DNA of 8,709 nucleotides from assembly GCA_023137075.1 (NCBI GenBank), contig JAGLQA010000588.1:1-8709 (forward strand), read 5' to 3'. Source of the stretch: Candidatus Aminicenantota bacterium (GTDB lineage: Bacteria; Acidobacteriota; Aminicenantia; UBA2199). Below, in pieces: positions 1 through 6,432 of this stretch. A program made the position numbers and the translations under genes. Under the pieces are notes generated by a model that saw only the letters and a program-made list of their open reading frames with translations, ran no database searches and was not told the origin of the DNA. How positions within the stretch are numbered: the stretch's first letter is position 1; every line of letters begins with the position of its first letter.

Positions 1-1
1 C

Positions 2-532
2 CTTTCCCAGGTCAGCGGTAAAGCCTCACAGGGAATTCTATATGCTATCCCGGCGGCGGAGAACCCGGCGCGGTACGACACCCAGGGCGGAACCACCCTT
101 TTATTAAGCCGGAACCAGGTCGACTTCCTGGTCAATTTTCACCACCTGCCCCTTCACTTCCTCTCCCCGGTAAAATATCATAAAAAACCGCTGCAAATTT
201 TTCGCAAGGGAATCGAAAAACTGAAAAAGAGTATTTCCCGCCTGCTCGCGGCGGGCCGAAAGATCCGGGACAACAACGAGCTAACCGACGAGGAGCAAGA
301 CTTTATAAAGGCGCTAACCCGCCATCTTTCCGCCCAGGGTTTCAAAAACGCGAATCTACTCCCCGGTCTGGAAATCGAGACGGCCATGATAAATGGCCGC
401 GGTATCAGCCCCGTCGTCTTCAAAGACCACCGGTTATTGATTAATCGCGGCCATCCCTTAGTCAGGAAGGCCCTGCGGGCTTACCGGCTTGATCCCCGCA
501 GCATCGAATTGGCCGCGGCTATATTTTTTTAA
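2..532 (+). CDS. C-terminal part of an unrecognised protein (5' end outside window)
   Basis: An open frame runs from the left edge (codons begin at base 2) to TAA at 530-532, giving 176 residues with no start in view. Codon use and composition look like real protein. The visible part begins with a beta-rich segment (ILYAIPAAENPARYD, then TTLLLSRNQVDFLVNFHHLP). A basic helical stretch follows (IFRKGIEKLKKSISRLLAAG), then an acidic helix (ELTDEEQDFIKALTRHL). The end is a hydrophobic strand plus the motif LLINRGHPLVRKALRAY and a small hydrophobic tail (ELAAAIFF). The N-x-x-HP-L-V-R-x-A pattern is distinctive, but I cannot tie it to a named family. No signal peptide or membrane segment is visible in this part. 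No clear terminator follows. A shorter antisense frame across the same bases is judged a shadow because it lacks protein-like composition. Confidence 0.75.
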   Translation, partial: LSQVSGKASQGILYAIPAAENPARYDTQGGTTLLLSRNQVDFLVNFHHLPLHFLSPVKYHKKPLQIFRKGIEKLKKSISRLLAAGRKIRDNNELTDEEQDFIKALTRHLSAQGFKNANLLPGLEIETAMINGRGISPVVFKDHRLLINRGHPLVRKALRAYRLDPRSIELAAAIFF

Positions 533-561
533 AAACGGAACTATTTTTGTTTCATTTATAG

Positions 562-732
562 TTATGGACAGTATATACAGGATTTCGGCCATCCGTAAAA
601 TTGACTGCAAAAGCCGATGAGGCACTGGTTGCCCCCTTCACTGTGGTACTCTCCGGAAATCCGAGTAACGATGTAACTTATTCAATCTTTGGAAAGCAAG
701 CAGAGGTAGAATTTCACTGTTTGAACGGATGA
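562..732 (+). pseudogene. Possible relic of a PKD/Ig-like beta-sandwich domain
   Basis: This lies in the 315-base gap 533-847, which has no intact gene. One frame is open for 56 codons between TAG (559-561) and TGA (730-732), and has no ATG. Its translation reads like a fragment of an extracellular repeat domain: VKLTAKADEALVAPFTVVLS followed by GNPSNDVTYSIFG. The order A-x-AD, then AP-[FL]-TV, then S-G, then ND-VTYS resembles the start of PKD domains (known consensus near 'A-P-L-T-V-x-F-x-G-S-x-D'). The frame differs from the gene ending at 532, and no ribosome-binding site is evident. This may be debris of a decayed secreted protein or a chance open stretch. The rest of the gap is AT-rich and holds only the promoter at 776-804. 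Confidence 0.28.
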
Positions 733-775
733 GGATGTTTTCAATTTAATACCTATGAATATTTCAAAAATTGAC

Positions 776-804
776 TTGAAATATAAAATTAGATTTAGTA
801 AAAT
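776..804 (+). promoter_or_regulatory. Sigma70-type promoter for the 848 gene
   Basis: The -35 box TTGAAA (776-781) and the -10 box TAAAAT (799-804) are separated by exactly 17 bases in a very AT-rich stretch. Transcription would start near 811. That leaves a leader of about 37 bases containing AGGA (837-840), seven bases before the ATG at 848. Confidence 0.65.
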
Positions 805-847
805 ATGAATCTAAGTGTTCTTGAAGCGCTTACGATAGGATTCAAAT

Positions 848-1390
848 ATGATCCGGAAAAAAAAATGTATTGGGAACCTGATGGCCATGCTTTTCTTCCT
901 CACATCTATAGTAATTCATCCAACGCCTCAAAAGACAGAAAACCAACAATTTGAACTTCGTAAAGAAACCGGAGACAAGATAATCTATTACAACATCTAC
1001 TGGCGGGAAGGGGATTCCCCCTGGCGATTTCTGCTGACCCGCTATACCGGAAGGGTAGGCGAAAAACTGCCGGGAGGTTTACCGACACCGGTAATGAAAG
1101 ATGCCATTTTATATGATGATTATTTTTGTTTTCTCATTTTCCAAATTTGGTGTACATTTTATATGGTATACCAAAAGAATCGAGAGGGGATCTGGGAATT
1201 TAAAGATAGCATGGCAGTTTCAGGTACGTCAGGTATGCTGATAGGAGCCATTGACGCCTCAGTCAAACTCATCAGCCCTTTTGTGGTGGTTATCAAAGGC
1301 GCTAATTATTCTGTCAGGGGCAAAAAAAAAAATAAGTACACGCGAATTATCAGATATTCCAGAAAAGAAAGTAAAATTGTCGTACAGTAA
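848..1390 (+). CDS. Small hypothetical secreted or membrane-anchored protein
   Basis: This encodes 180 residues with no family I recognise. The ATG is supported by AGGA seven bases upstream and by the promoter at 776-804. The N-terminus is basic (MIRKKK) and is followed by a hydrophobic core (residues ~10-23, NLMAMLFFLTSIVI), so it resembles a signal peptide or signal anchor. No lipobox or clear cleavage site is obvious. The body is rich in aromatic and beta-strand residues (DKIIYYNIYWREGDSPWRF, then FCFLIFQIWCTFYMVYQ), with a later hydrophobic strand (KLISPFVVVIKG) and a basic C-terminus. The second aromatic stretch (~93-108) could be a membrane segment. Two homopolymers lie within the gene: A9 near the start (857-865) and A11 near the end (1322-1332). 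Either is prone to indels, and a shift at the second would give a different tail ending at 1436. No partner is evident. The function is unknown, and the gene may be lineage-specific. Confidence 0.6.
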   Translation: MIRKKKCIGNLMAMLFFLTSIVIHPTPQKTENQQFELRKETGDKIIYYNIYWREGDSPWRFLLTRYTGRVGEKLPGGLPTPVMKDAILYDDYFCFLIFQIWCTFYMVYQKNREGIWEFKDSMAVSGTSGMLIGAIDASVKLISPFVVVIKGANYSVRGKKKNKYTRIIRYSRKESKIVVQ

Positions 1391-1450
1391 AAAATGTTGC
1401 TTAATCGACCCCTTGTTTTATCGTGTTTTTTTGTGAGTCAATTCGGCTTC

Positions 1451-1479
1451 TTGAAAAAAACAGGGACTTGTGATACATT
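1451..1479 (+). promoter_or_regulatory. Extended -10 promoter giving a leaderless start for the AlkP gene
   Basis: The -35 box TTGAAA (1451-1456), a 17-base spacer and the -10 box TACATT (1474-1479) are present. The -10 box is preceded by TG-A at 1471-1473, an extended -10 motif. Seven bases after the -10 box is 1486, which is the A of the ATG. No Shine-Dalgarno sequence lies in the 15 bases before that ATG, so the transcript is probably leaderless. The start site itself is inferred. Confidence 0.5.
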
Positions 1480-1485
1480 TAAAAT

Positions 1486-2826
1486 ATGAAACGCAGAGAA
1501 TTTGTTAAAAAATCATTTATAATAACCGCGGGACTGAACGCTGTATACTGCGGTACAAAAAAGAAAGATAAAATTAAAGTCATTTTGCTGGGTTTCGACG
1601 GGGTAAACTGGCCGACTCTCGATCCCTTGATAGAAAAAGGGAAGCTGCCCTTCCTCAAAAAACTGAAAGAAGAGAGCGCCTGGGCCTATTTCAAAACCTT
1701 TAAACCGGCAAAATCAAACGTGGTGTGGACCAGTATCGCCTCGGGTAAAACCATGTTAAAACACGGGATTGTTGACTTCGTCTATTTAAAGAAAAACGGC
1801 TTGAAAGTTCCCTATTCCAAATCCGACCGCAGAGAACCCCTGATCTGGCAGATATTGGATGAGCACAAAAAAAGAAGCGCGGTGCTCAATTGGTGGTGTT
1901 CCCATCCGCCGGACAAGATCAACGGCGTAATGGCGTCCGACTTCTTGAGACGGATGGCAACTTCCAAACCGGAAATCTTCCACAAATTTGTGAATGCCGT
2001 GCACCCGGTCACCTATTATAAAAAATTCAAAGAACTGGCGTTGTTAAACAACGACTACCTGAAAATAGTGAAAAAAACGGGCCTGCCGGATTTTGACGGC
2101 CTTTACAAAAAAAACTACCCGGGCAAAGATATTAGCAAAGTGCCGGTTATAAAGAGTTATAAGGCATATGCCAGGCACGACGCCTATATAGAAGAGGTGT
2201 CCCGGCACCTGTTGAAAAACGAGGATGTGGACTTCTTTGCCACCTATTTCCGCTTCCCCGATGTGATCCAGCACTTTATCACCCTCTTCTTAGACCAGGA
2301 GTATAAAGAAAATCTTAAAAAACATCTCATCAATGAAACCTTGACCCGGGAAATGAACGATGAGGCCGTTTTAAAGATATCGGATCTCCTGGAACCGGTT
2401 TACCGGTACATGGAAAATATCATAAAAGACTACATGGAAATCGAAAGAAAGAAAAATAAAAACACCTATTTCTTTATCATGTCGGACCATGGTTTTTCCC
2501 TCTTCCGCGGCGGCTACAACCACTACGGCCTGCCGGACAATATGAAGGCGCCGGACGGCTTCCTGCTCATCAACGGCCCGAAAGTACGGCAGGGGATGAT
2601 AAAAGACGCAGGTGTATTCGATATTACACCCACAATCCTGAATCTTTACGACCTGCCTGTGGGGAAAAATATGGATGGCCGGGTATTGAGCGAAGTTTTC
2701 CAACTCCATCGAACAAAACGATTCAAAACCTATAAACTGAAGAAAGAGGGAGAAAAAGAGCGGGATAAAACCTACGATGAAGAGACCCTTAACGATTTGA
2801 AATCCATCGGTTATATCAATAAATAA
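1486..2826 (+). CDS. Exported alkaline-phosphatase-superfamily phosphodiesterase/phosphatase
   Basis: This 446-residue protein belongs to the AlkP superfamily (type I phosphodiesterase/nucleotide pyrophosphatase fold), metalloenzymes that hydrolyse phosphate mono- or diesters through two metal ions. Visible motifs are VILLGFDGVN (metal ligand D38) and KSNVVWTSIASGK, where S77 aligns with the family's Ser/Thr nucleophile. HGI (H93) follows, then FPDVIQHF (D259, H263), MSDHGF (D334, H335) and NHYG (H346, probable last metal ligand). The core therefore looks intact. The N-terminus MKRREFVKKSFIITAGLNAVYC carries a twin-arginine (Tat) type motif, RREFVKK. It is followed by a short hydrophobic run and a cysteine (C22) in a non-canonical lipobox (A-V-Y-C), so the product is probably exported and possibly lipid-anchored. 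This leader also supports the ATG at 1486 despite the absent ribosome-binding site. The tail LNDLKSIGYI is typical of many sulfatase/AlkP-like proteins. The substrate cannot be told from sequence. A hairpin begins five bases after the stop. Confidence 0.9.
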   Translation: MKRREFVKKSFIITAGLNAVYCGTKKKDKIKVILLGFDGVNWPTLDPLIEKGKLPFLKKLKEESAWAYFKTFKPAKSNVVWTSIASGKTMLKHGIVDFVYLKKNGLKVPYSKSDRREPLIWQILDEHKKRSAVLNWWCSHPPDKINGVMASDFLRRMATSKPEIFHKFVNAVHPVTYYKKFKELALLNNDYLKIVKKTGLPDFDGLYKKNYPGKDISKVPVIKSYKAYARHDAYIEEVSRHLLKNEDVDFFATYFRFPDVIQHFITLFLDQEYKENLKKHLINETLTREMNDEAVLKISDLLEPVYRYMENIIKDYMEIERKKNKNTYFFIMSDHGFSLFRGGYNHYGLPDNMKAPDGFLLINGPKVRQGMIKDAGVFDITPTILNLYDLPVGKNMDGRVLSEVFQLHRTKRFKTYKLKKEGEKERDKTYDEETLNDLKSIGYINK

Positions 2827-2830
2827 GAGA

Positions 2831-2862
2831 GAGAGGATAAGACCTCCGGGTCTTATCCTCTC
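2831..2862 (+). terminator. Perfect 14-bp hairpin with UCCG tetraloop after the AlkP gene
   Basis: Arms 2831-2844 and 2849-2862 pair perfectly over 14 bp and are closed by C(TCCG)G, which in RNA is a member of the extra-stable UNCG tetraloop class. The hairpin sits just after the stop codon at 2824-2826. No T-run follows (the next bases are CGCATACAAA), so it is not a canonical intrinsic terminator. It may protect the 3' end of the mRNA or terminate by another route. Confidence 0.55.
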
Positions 2863-3036
2863 CGCATACAAACCGTTAACCTTTAGGAAGTTAGTTTTGG
2901 GTTCATCTATAAGCAAGGCCAGACAGCCCAAACCCTAACACTACATATGCAAGAAGTGTGCCAAGATCGACAGGTCCCCGAAAACATCCTATAGACAGGG
3001 GGAACGGATTTTTCATCATGTGGGATCTAAAAAAGG
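2863..3036. other. Noncoding gap with an imperfect inverted repeat and a CxxC-coding scrap
   Basis: No intact gene is seen here. GTTAGTTTTGGG (2890-2901) is roughly the inverse of CCCAAACCCTAAC (2927-2939), a weak imperfect hairpin with a loop of about 25 bases. On the + strand, one frame from 2939 to the TGA at 3038-3040 is open for 33 codons and reads HYICKKCAKIDRSPKTSY and onward. That gives a C-x2-C pair in a basic context, but there is no start codon or ribosome-binding site. It may be debris from a zinc-ribbon protein or simply chance. Confidence 0.25.
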
Positions 3037-3073
3037 GTGAGAGAAAAGTTGACAGTGTGAGAGAAAAGTTGAC
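3037..3073. repeat. Two perfect 17-bp tandem repeats, 20-bp period
   Basis: GTGAGAGAAAAGTTGAC occurs at 3037-3053 and identically at 3057-3073, so the copies are in phase at about two helical turns. The second copy ends nine bases before the -35 box of the protease promoter, placing the pair at roughly -81 to -45 from the predicted start. That is a usual position for activator binding sites. The alternative is a leftover end of a transposon with multi-repeat termini, as in the IS21 family. No transposase is present in the window. Confidence 0.7.
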
Positions 3074-3082
3074 GGGGCCCAC

Positions 3083-3111
3083 TTTACAATTTCTTTTTCC
3101 CCGGTTAGAAT
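3083..3111 (+). promoter_or_regulatory. Promoter for the tricorn-type protease
   Basis: The -35 box TTTACA (3083-3088), a 17-base spacer and the -10 box TAGAAT (3106-3111) are each one mismatch from consensus. The predicted start near 3118 gives a leader of about 45 bases ending in a strong ribosome-binding site, AGGAGG (3152-3157), five bases before the ATG. Confidence 0.6.
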
Positions 3112-3162
3112 AGGGAATGAAAATAGAAGATTATTATATTAATTCAGATTCAGGAGGTAAGC

Positions 3163-6100
3163 ATGAAACCCGTTTCCTTTTTTATCAGCTTGATCATTTT
3201 TCTAGCAACTGCCGGGGTGGTCTTTTCCGGTGACAGCCCCTTGTGGCTGCGTTATCCGGCGATTTCACCCGATGGCGAAAGCATCCTGTTCTGTTACAAA
3301 GGCGACATATATAGAGTAAACAGCGGCGGCGGCGGCGCCGTGCCCTTGACCCTGTACCAGGGACATGATTTTAGCCCGGTCTGGTCTCATGACGGAAAAT
3401 CCATCGCCTTTGCTTCGGACCGCTTCGGTAATTTTGATGTATATATCATGCCGTCCTCAGGGGGGAAAGCCATACGGTTGACCTTTCATTCCTCCGCCGA
3501 TATCCCTTCCGATTTTACTCCCGACAACCGGCGGGTTATTTTTTCTTCCAACAGGCTCGACTCTGCCGCCTGCGCGCAATTTCCCCGTGGGGTTTTTCCC
3601 GAATTGTACACAGTGAGTTCCGCGGGGGGGCGCGTCACGCAGCTGTTAACCCTTCCTGCCGGGGCAGCCAGGTTCGACAGCACTGGTTCTAAAATTTTAT
3701 TCCATGATACCAAGGGACTGGAAGACCACTGGCGTAAGCGCCACGTCTCTTCCGTTACCCGCGATATCATACTCTATGACTTCCACAGCAAAAAATACAC
3801 CCGGATCAGTGATTTTGCGGGTGAGGACCTCTACCCGGTTTTTTCAAAAAATGACCGGGATATCTATTATTTGAGCGAGGCCGGCGGTTCCTTCAATTTG
3901 TTCAAAACCTCCTTACAACAACCTGCCGAAAAAACCCAATTAACCCACTTCGAGAAGCATCCGGTGCGGTTTTTGAGCACAGCAGATAACGACACGCTTT
4001 GCTTTTCCTTTAACGGCGAGATATACACACTGGACCCCGGAAGTAACCCGAAAAAGGTAGACATTCACATCCACATCGATGACCAGAGGCCGGCGGAAGA
4101 AATAATCCCGGTAACCTCCGGTGCGACGGAGATGGCCCTTTCTCCTAAAGGCAAAGAGATTGCCTTCATCGTGCGCGGTGAGATTTTCGTAACCTCGGTG
4201 GACAGTTCTGTCACGAAGCAGGTCACCCGGACGCCGGAACAGGAGAGGTGGGTCTCTTTCAGCCCCGATGGCCGGTCCCTCCTCTACGCAGCGGAGCGGA
4301 AAAATAGCTGGAACCTGTACCGCACTTTTATTAAACGAAAAGAAGAATCCTATTTTTTCAACGCCACCGTCCTAAAAGAAGAACCGGTATTGGTCTCAGA
4401 GGCTGAAACCTTTCAACCGGCCTATTCCCCGGACGGCAAGGAAGTGGCCTACTTAGAAGAGAAGACCACCCTGAAGGTCATCGATCTATCGACAAAAAAA
4501 ATCCGCACCATCCTCCCAGGGGATAAAAACTATTCCTATGCCGATGGTGACCGGTTTTATCAATGGTCTCCCGACGGCCGCCGGTTTTTGGTGCAATTCC
4601 AGCAGCCCAATTACTGGTTCAGCGAGGCCGGGTTGATACGCGCCGATGGGAGCGGTGAGGTTATCAATCTCACCGAGAGCGGTTATAACGACCTGCAGCC
4701 CCGGTGGATGATGAATGGCAAGATGATGATATGGTTTTCCGACCGGGACGGCATGAGGGGTCACGCCAACTCCGGTGACGTGCAGGCCGATGTGTACGGC
4801 ATGTTCTTCACCCGCGAAACTTTCGACCGGTTTAAACTGAGTAAAGAGGAGTATGACCTATTAGTGGAAAAAGAGAAAAAACAAAAAGATAAAAAGAAAG
4901 ATAAGGAAAAAAAGAAAAAGGGCAAAGAGTTAGAACCGCTTAAGATCGATATGTCCGGATTAAAAGAAAGAAAAGTAAAATTGACCATTCATTCTTCGAA
5001 CCTGAGCGACGCGCTAGTGACCCCGGATGGTGAAAATCTTATTTATCTCTGCCGTTTCGAGAAAGGTTATGACCTGTGGCTCACCAAACTGCGCACTAAG
5101 GCGACCCGGATACTGGCAAAATTAGGCGGCGGCAGGGGGTCGCTGCTTTTAGATAAAGGGGGCAAAAAAGTTTTCCTGCTGTCGAAAGGCAAGCTTTCGA
5201 AAATCGAGATCAAATCGGGCAAGAAAAAACCCATCGGTTACAAAGGTGAGATGGCGCTCAATACTGCAGCGGAACGGGCTTACCTGTTCGACCATGTCTA
5301 CCGCCAGGTCGCCAAACGATTCTACCGTCCCGATTTTCACAAGGTAGACTGGGAATTCTATAAAAGGCAGTATGCCGCATTTTTGCCTCATATCAATAAC
5401 AACTACGATTTTGCCGAACTGCTGAGCGAATTCTTAGGGGAGTTAAATGCCTCGCACACCGGGGCCAGCTACAGACCTGTTTTTAAAAAGGCCGATGCCA
5501 CGGCTTCTCTGGGTCTCTTTTTCGATGAAACCCATGAGGGTAACGGGTTAAAGATAACGGAGGTAATGGAAAAGAGTCCCCTGAAAAAAGGGGGATCAAA
5601 GATAAAGGCCGGGGTGATAATCGAAAAGATCGATGGTACTGCGGTCACCCCTGAGATTAATTTTAACCGGCTGCTCAACCGCAAAGCAGGCAAATATATG
5701 CTGCTATCCCTTTTCGACGAGGCGGCTAAAACACGCTGGGAGGAGCGGGTGCAGCCCATCTCCCGGAGACAGGAAGCGCTTCTTTTGTACCGTCGCTGGG
5801 TGAATAAGCGGAAAAAATTGACGGAGAAACTCTCCAAAGGCCGCATCGGTTATATCCACGTGCGCGGCATGAACGATCCCAGTTTTCGAACCGTGTATGA
5901 AGAGGCGATGGGGAAACTGGTTAATAAAGAGGCCCTGGTTGTGGACACGCGTTTTAACGGCGGCGGTGACTTAGTCGAGGACCTGTCGATTTTTCTCAGC
6001 GGCAAGCGATACATGGATTTTAAACCGCCCCGCCAGGAGGTCATCGGGTTCGAGCCCCAGCGCCGGTGGACGAAACCTTCCATTGTCATCATGAGTGAAG

Positions 6101-6393
6101 GGAACTATTCCGATGCCCACTGTTTTCCCTGGACCTATAAGGCCTTAAATATCGGCAAGCTTGTAGGCATGCCTGTCCCGGGCACATGCACCTTTGTGTT
6201 GTGGGAGCGACTGCAGGATGAGACCCTGGTTTTTGGGGTACCCAACATGGGAATCACGGTCGGTGACGGCACGTACTTAGAAAATGTGCAGTTGGAGCCG
6301 GATATCCGGGTGGAAAACGAACCGGAAATGCTTACCATCGGCAGGGACCGGCAGTTGGAACGGGCCATCGAAGAATTACTAAAAGAGCTTTAA
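3163..6393 (+). CDS. Secreted tricorn-type serine protease (peptidase family S41)
   Basis: The protein has 1076 residues and the full tricorn architecture. It starts with a signal peptide (residues ~1-23, SFFISLIIFLATAGVVFSG). TolB/PD40-like beta-propeller repeats follow (ISPDG, WSHDGKSIAFASD, FSPDGRSLLYA), in two propellers at roughly 28-330 and 331-690. Next come a helical core domain, a PDZ domain (~783-865) and the S41 catalytic domain (to ~1060). By spacing against Thermoplasma tricorn (S745/H746, S965/D966, E1023), the catalytic residues are S764/H765 (NASHTGA), nucleophile S983 with D984 (GNYSDAH), and E1040 (YLENVQLEPD). The glycines of FNGGGD (933-935) match the oxyanion region. It therefore looks active. 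Archaeal tricorn is cytosolic and trims proteasome products, whereas this one should be exported and probably degrades peptides outside the cytoplasm. A very lysine-rich segment (569-589) interrupts the second propeller, as is common in bacterial relatives. The ATG is fixed by AGGAGG five bases upstream. The gene is monocistronic and converges on the - strand ATPase gene 39 bases away. Confidence 0.93.
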   Translation: MKPVSFFISLIIFLATAGVVFSGDSPLWLRYPAISPDGESILFCYKGDIYRVNSGGGGAVPLTLYQGHDFSPVWSHDGKSIAFASDRFGNFDVYIMPSSGGKAIRLTFHSSADIPSDFTPDNRRVIFSSNRLDSAACAQFPRGVFPELYTVSSAGGRVTQLLTLPAGAARFDSTGSKILFHDTKGLEDHWRKRHVSSVTRDIILYDFHSKKYTRISDFAGEDLYPVFSKNDRDIYYLSEAGGSFNLFKTSLQQPAEKTQLTHFEKHPVRFLSTADNDTLCFSFNGEIYTLDPGSNPKKVDIHIHIDDQRPAEEIIPVTSGATEMALSPKGKEIAFIVRGEIFVTSVDSSVTKQVTRTPEQERWVSFSPDGRSLLYAAERKNSWNLYRTFIKRKEESYFFNATVLKEEPVLVSEAETFQPAYSPDGKEVAYLEEKTTLKVIDLSTKKIRTILPGDKNYSYADGDRFYQWSPDGRRFLVQFQQPNYWFSEAGLIRADGSGEVINLTESGYNDLQPRWMMNGKMMIWFSDRDGMRGHANSGDVQADVYGMFFTRETFDRFKLSKEEYDLLVEKEKKQKDKKKDKEKKKKGKELEPLKIDMSGLKERKVKLTIHSSNLSDALVTPDGENLIYLCRFEKGYDLWLTKLRTKATRILAKLGGGRGSLLLDKGGKKVFLLSKGKLSKIEIKSGKKKPIGYKGEMALNTAAERAYLFDHVYRQVAKRFYRPDFHKVDWEFYKRQYAAFLPHINNNYDFAELLSEFLGELNASHTGASYRPVFKKADATASLGLFFDETHEGNGLKITEVMEKSPLKKGGSKIKAGVIIEKIDGTAVTPEINFNRLLNRKAGKYMLLSLFDEAAKTRWEERVQPISRRQEALLLYRRWVNKRKKLTEKLSKGRIGYIHVRGMNDPSFRTVYEEAMGKLVNKEALVVDTRFNGGGDLVEDLSIFLSGKRYMDFKPPRQEVIGFEPQRRWTKPSIVIMSEGNYSDAHCFPWTYKALNIGKLVGMPVPGTCTFVLWERLQDETLVFGVPNMGITVGDGTYLENVQLEPDIRVENEPEMLTIGRDRQLERAIEELLKEL

Positions 6394-6432
6394 ATCTACT
6401 AATCAATTAACAATCCTGAGACGCAATGCTCT

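Noticed and set aside
805..954. A 49-codon frame from ATG 805 overlapping the 848 gene.
   Set aside because: It lies at or upstream of the predicted transcription start, has no ribosome-binding site, and overlaps a better-supported gene in another frame.
1251..1436. A 61-codon + strand frame overlapping the end of the 848 gene.
   Set aside because: It has no ribosome-binding site. It is noted only as the alternative tail that would result from slippage at the A11 tract.
2371..2931. A 186-codon frame on the - strand.
   Set aside because: It lies antisense to the AlkP gene, which has intact catalytic motifs, and it shows no recognisable domain or ribosome-binding site.
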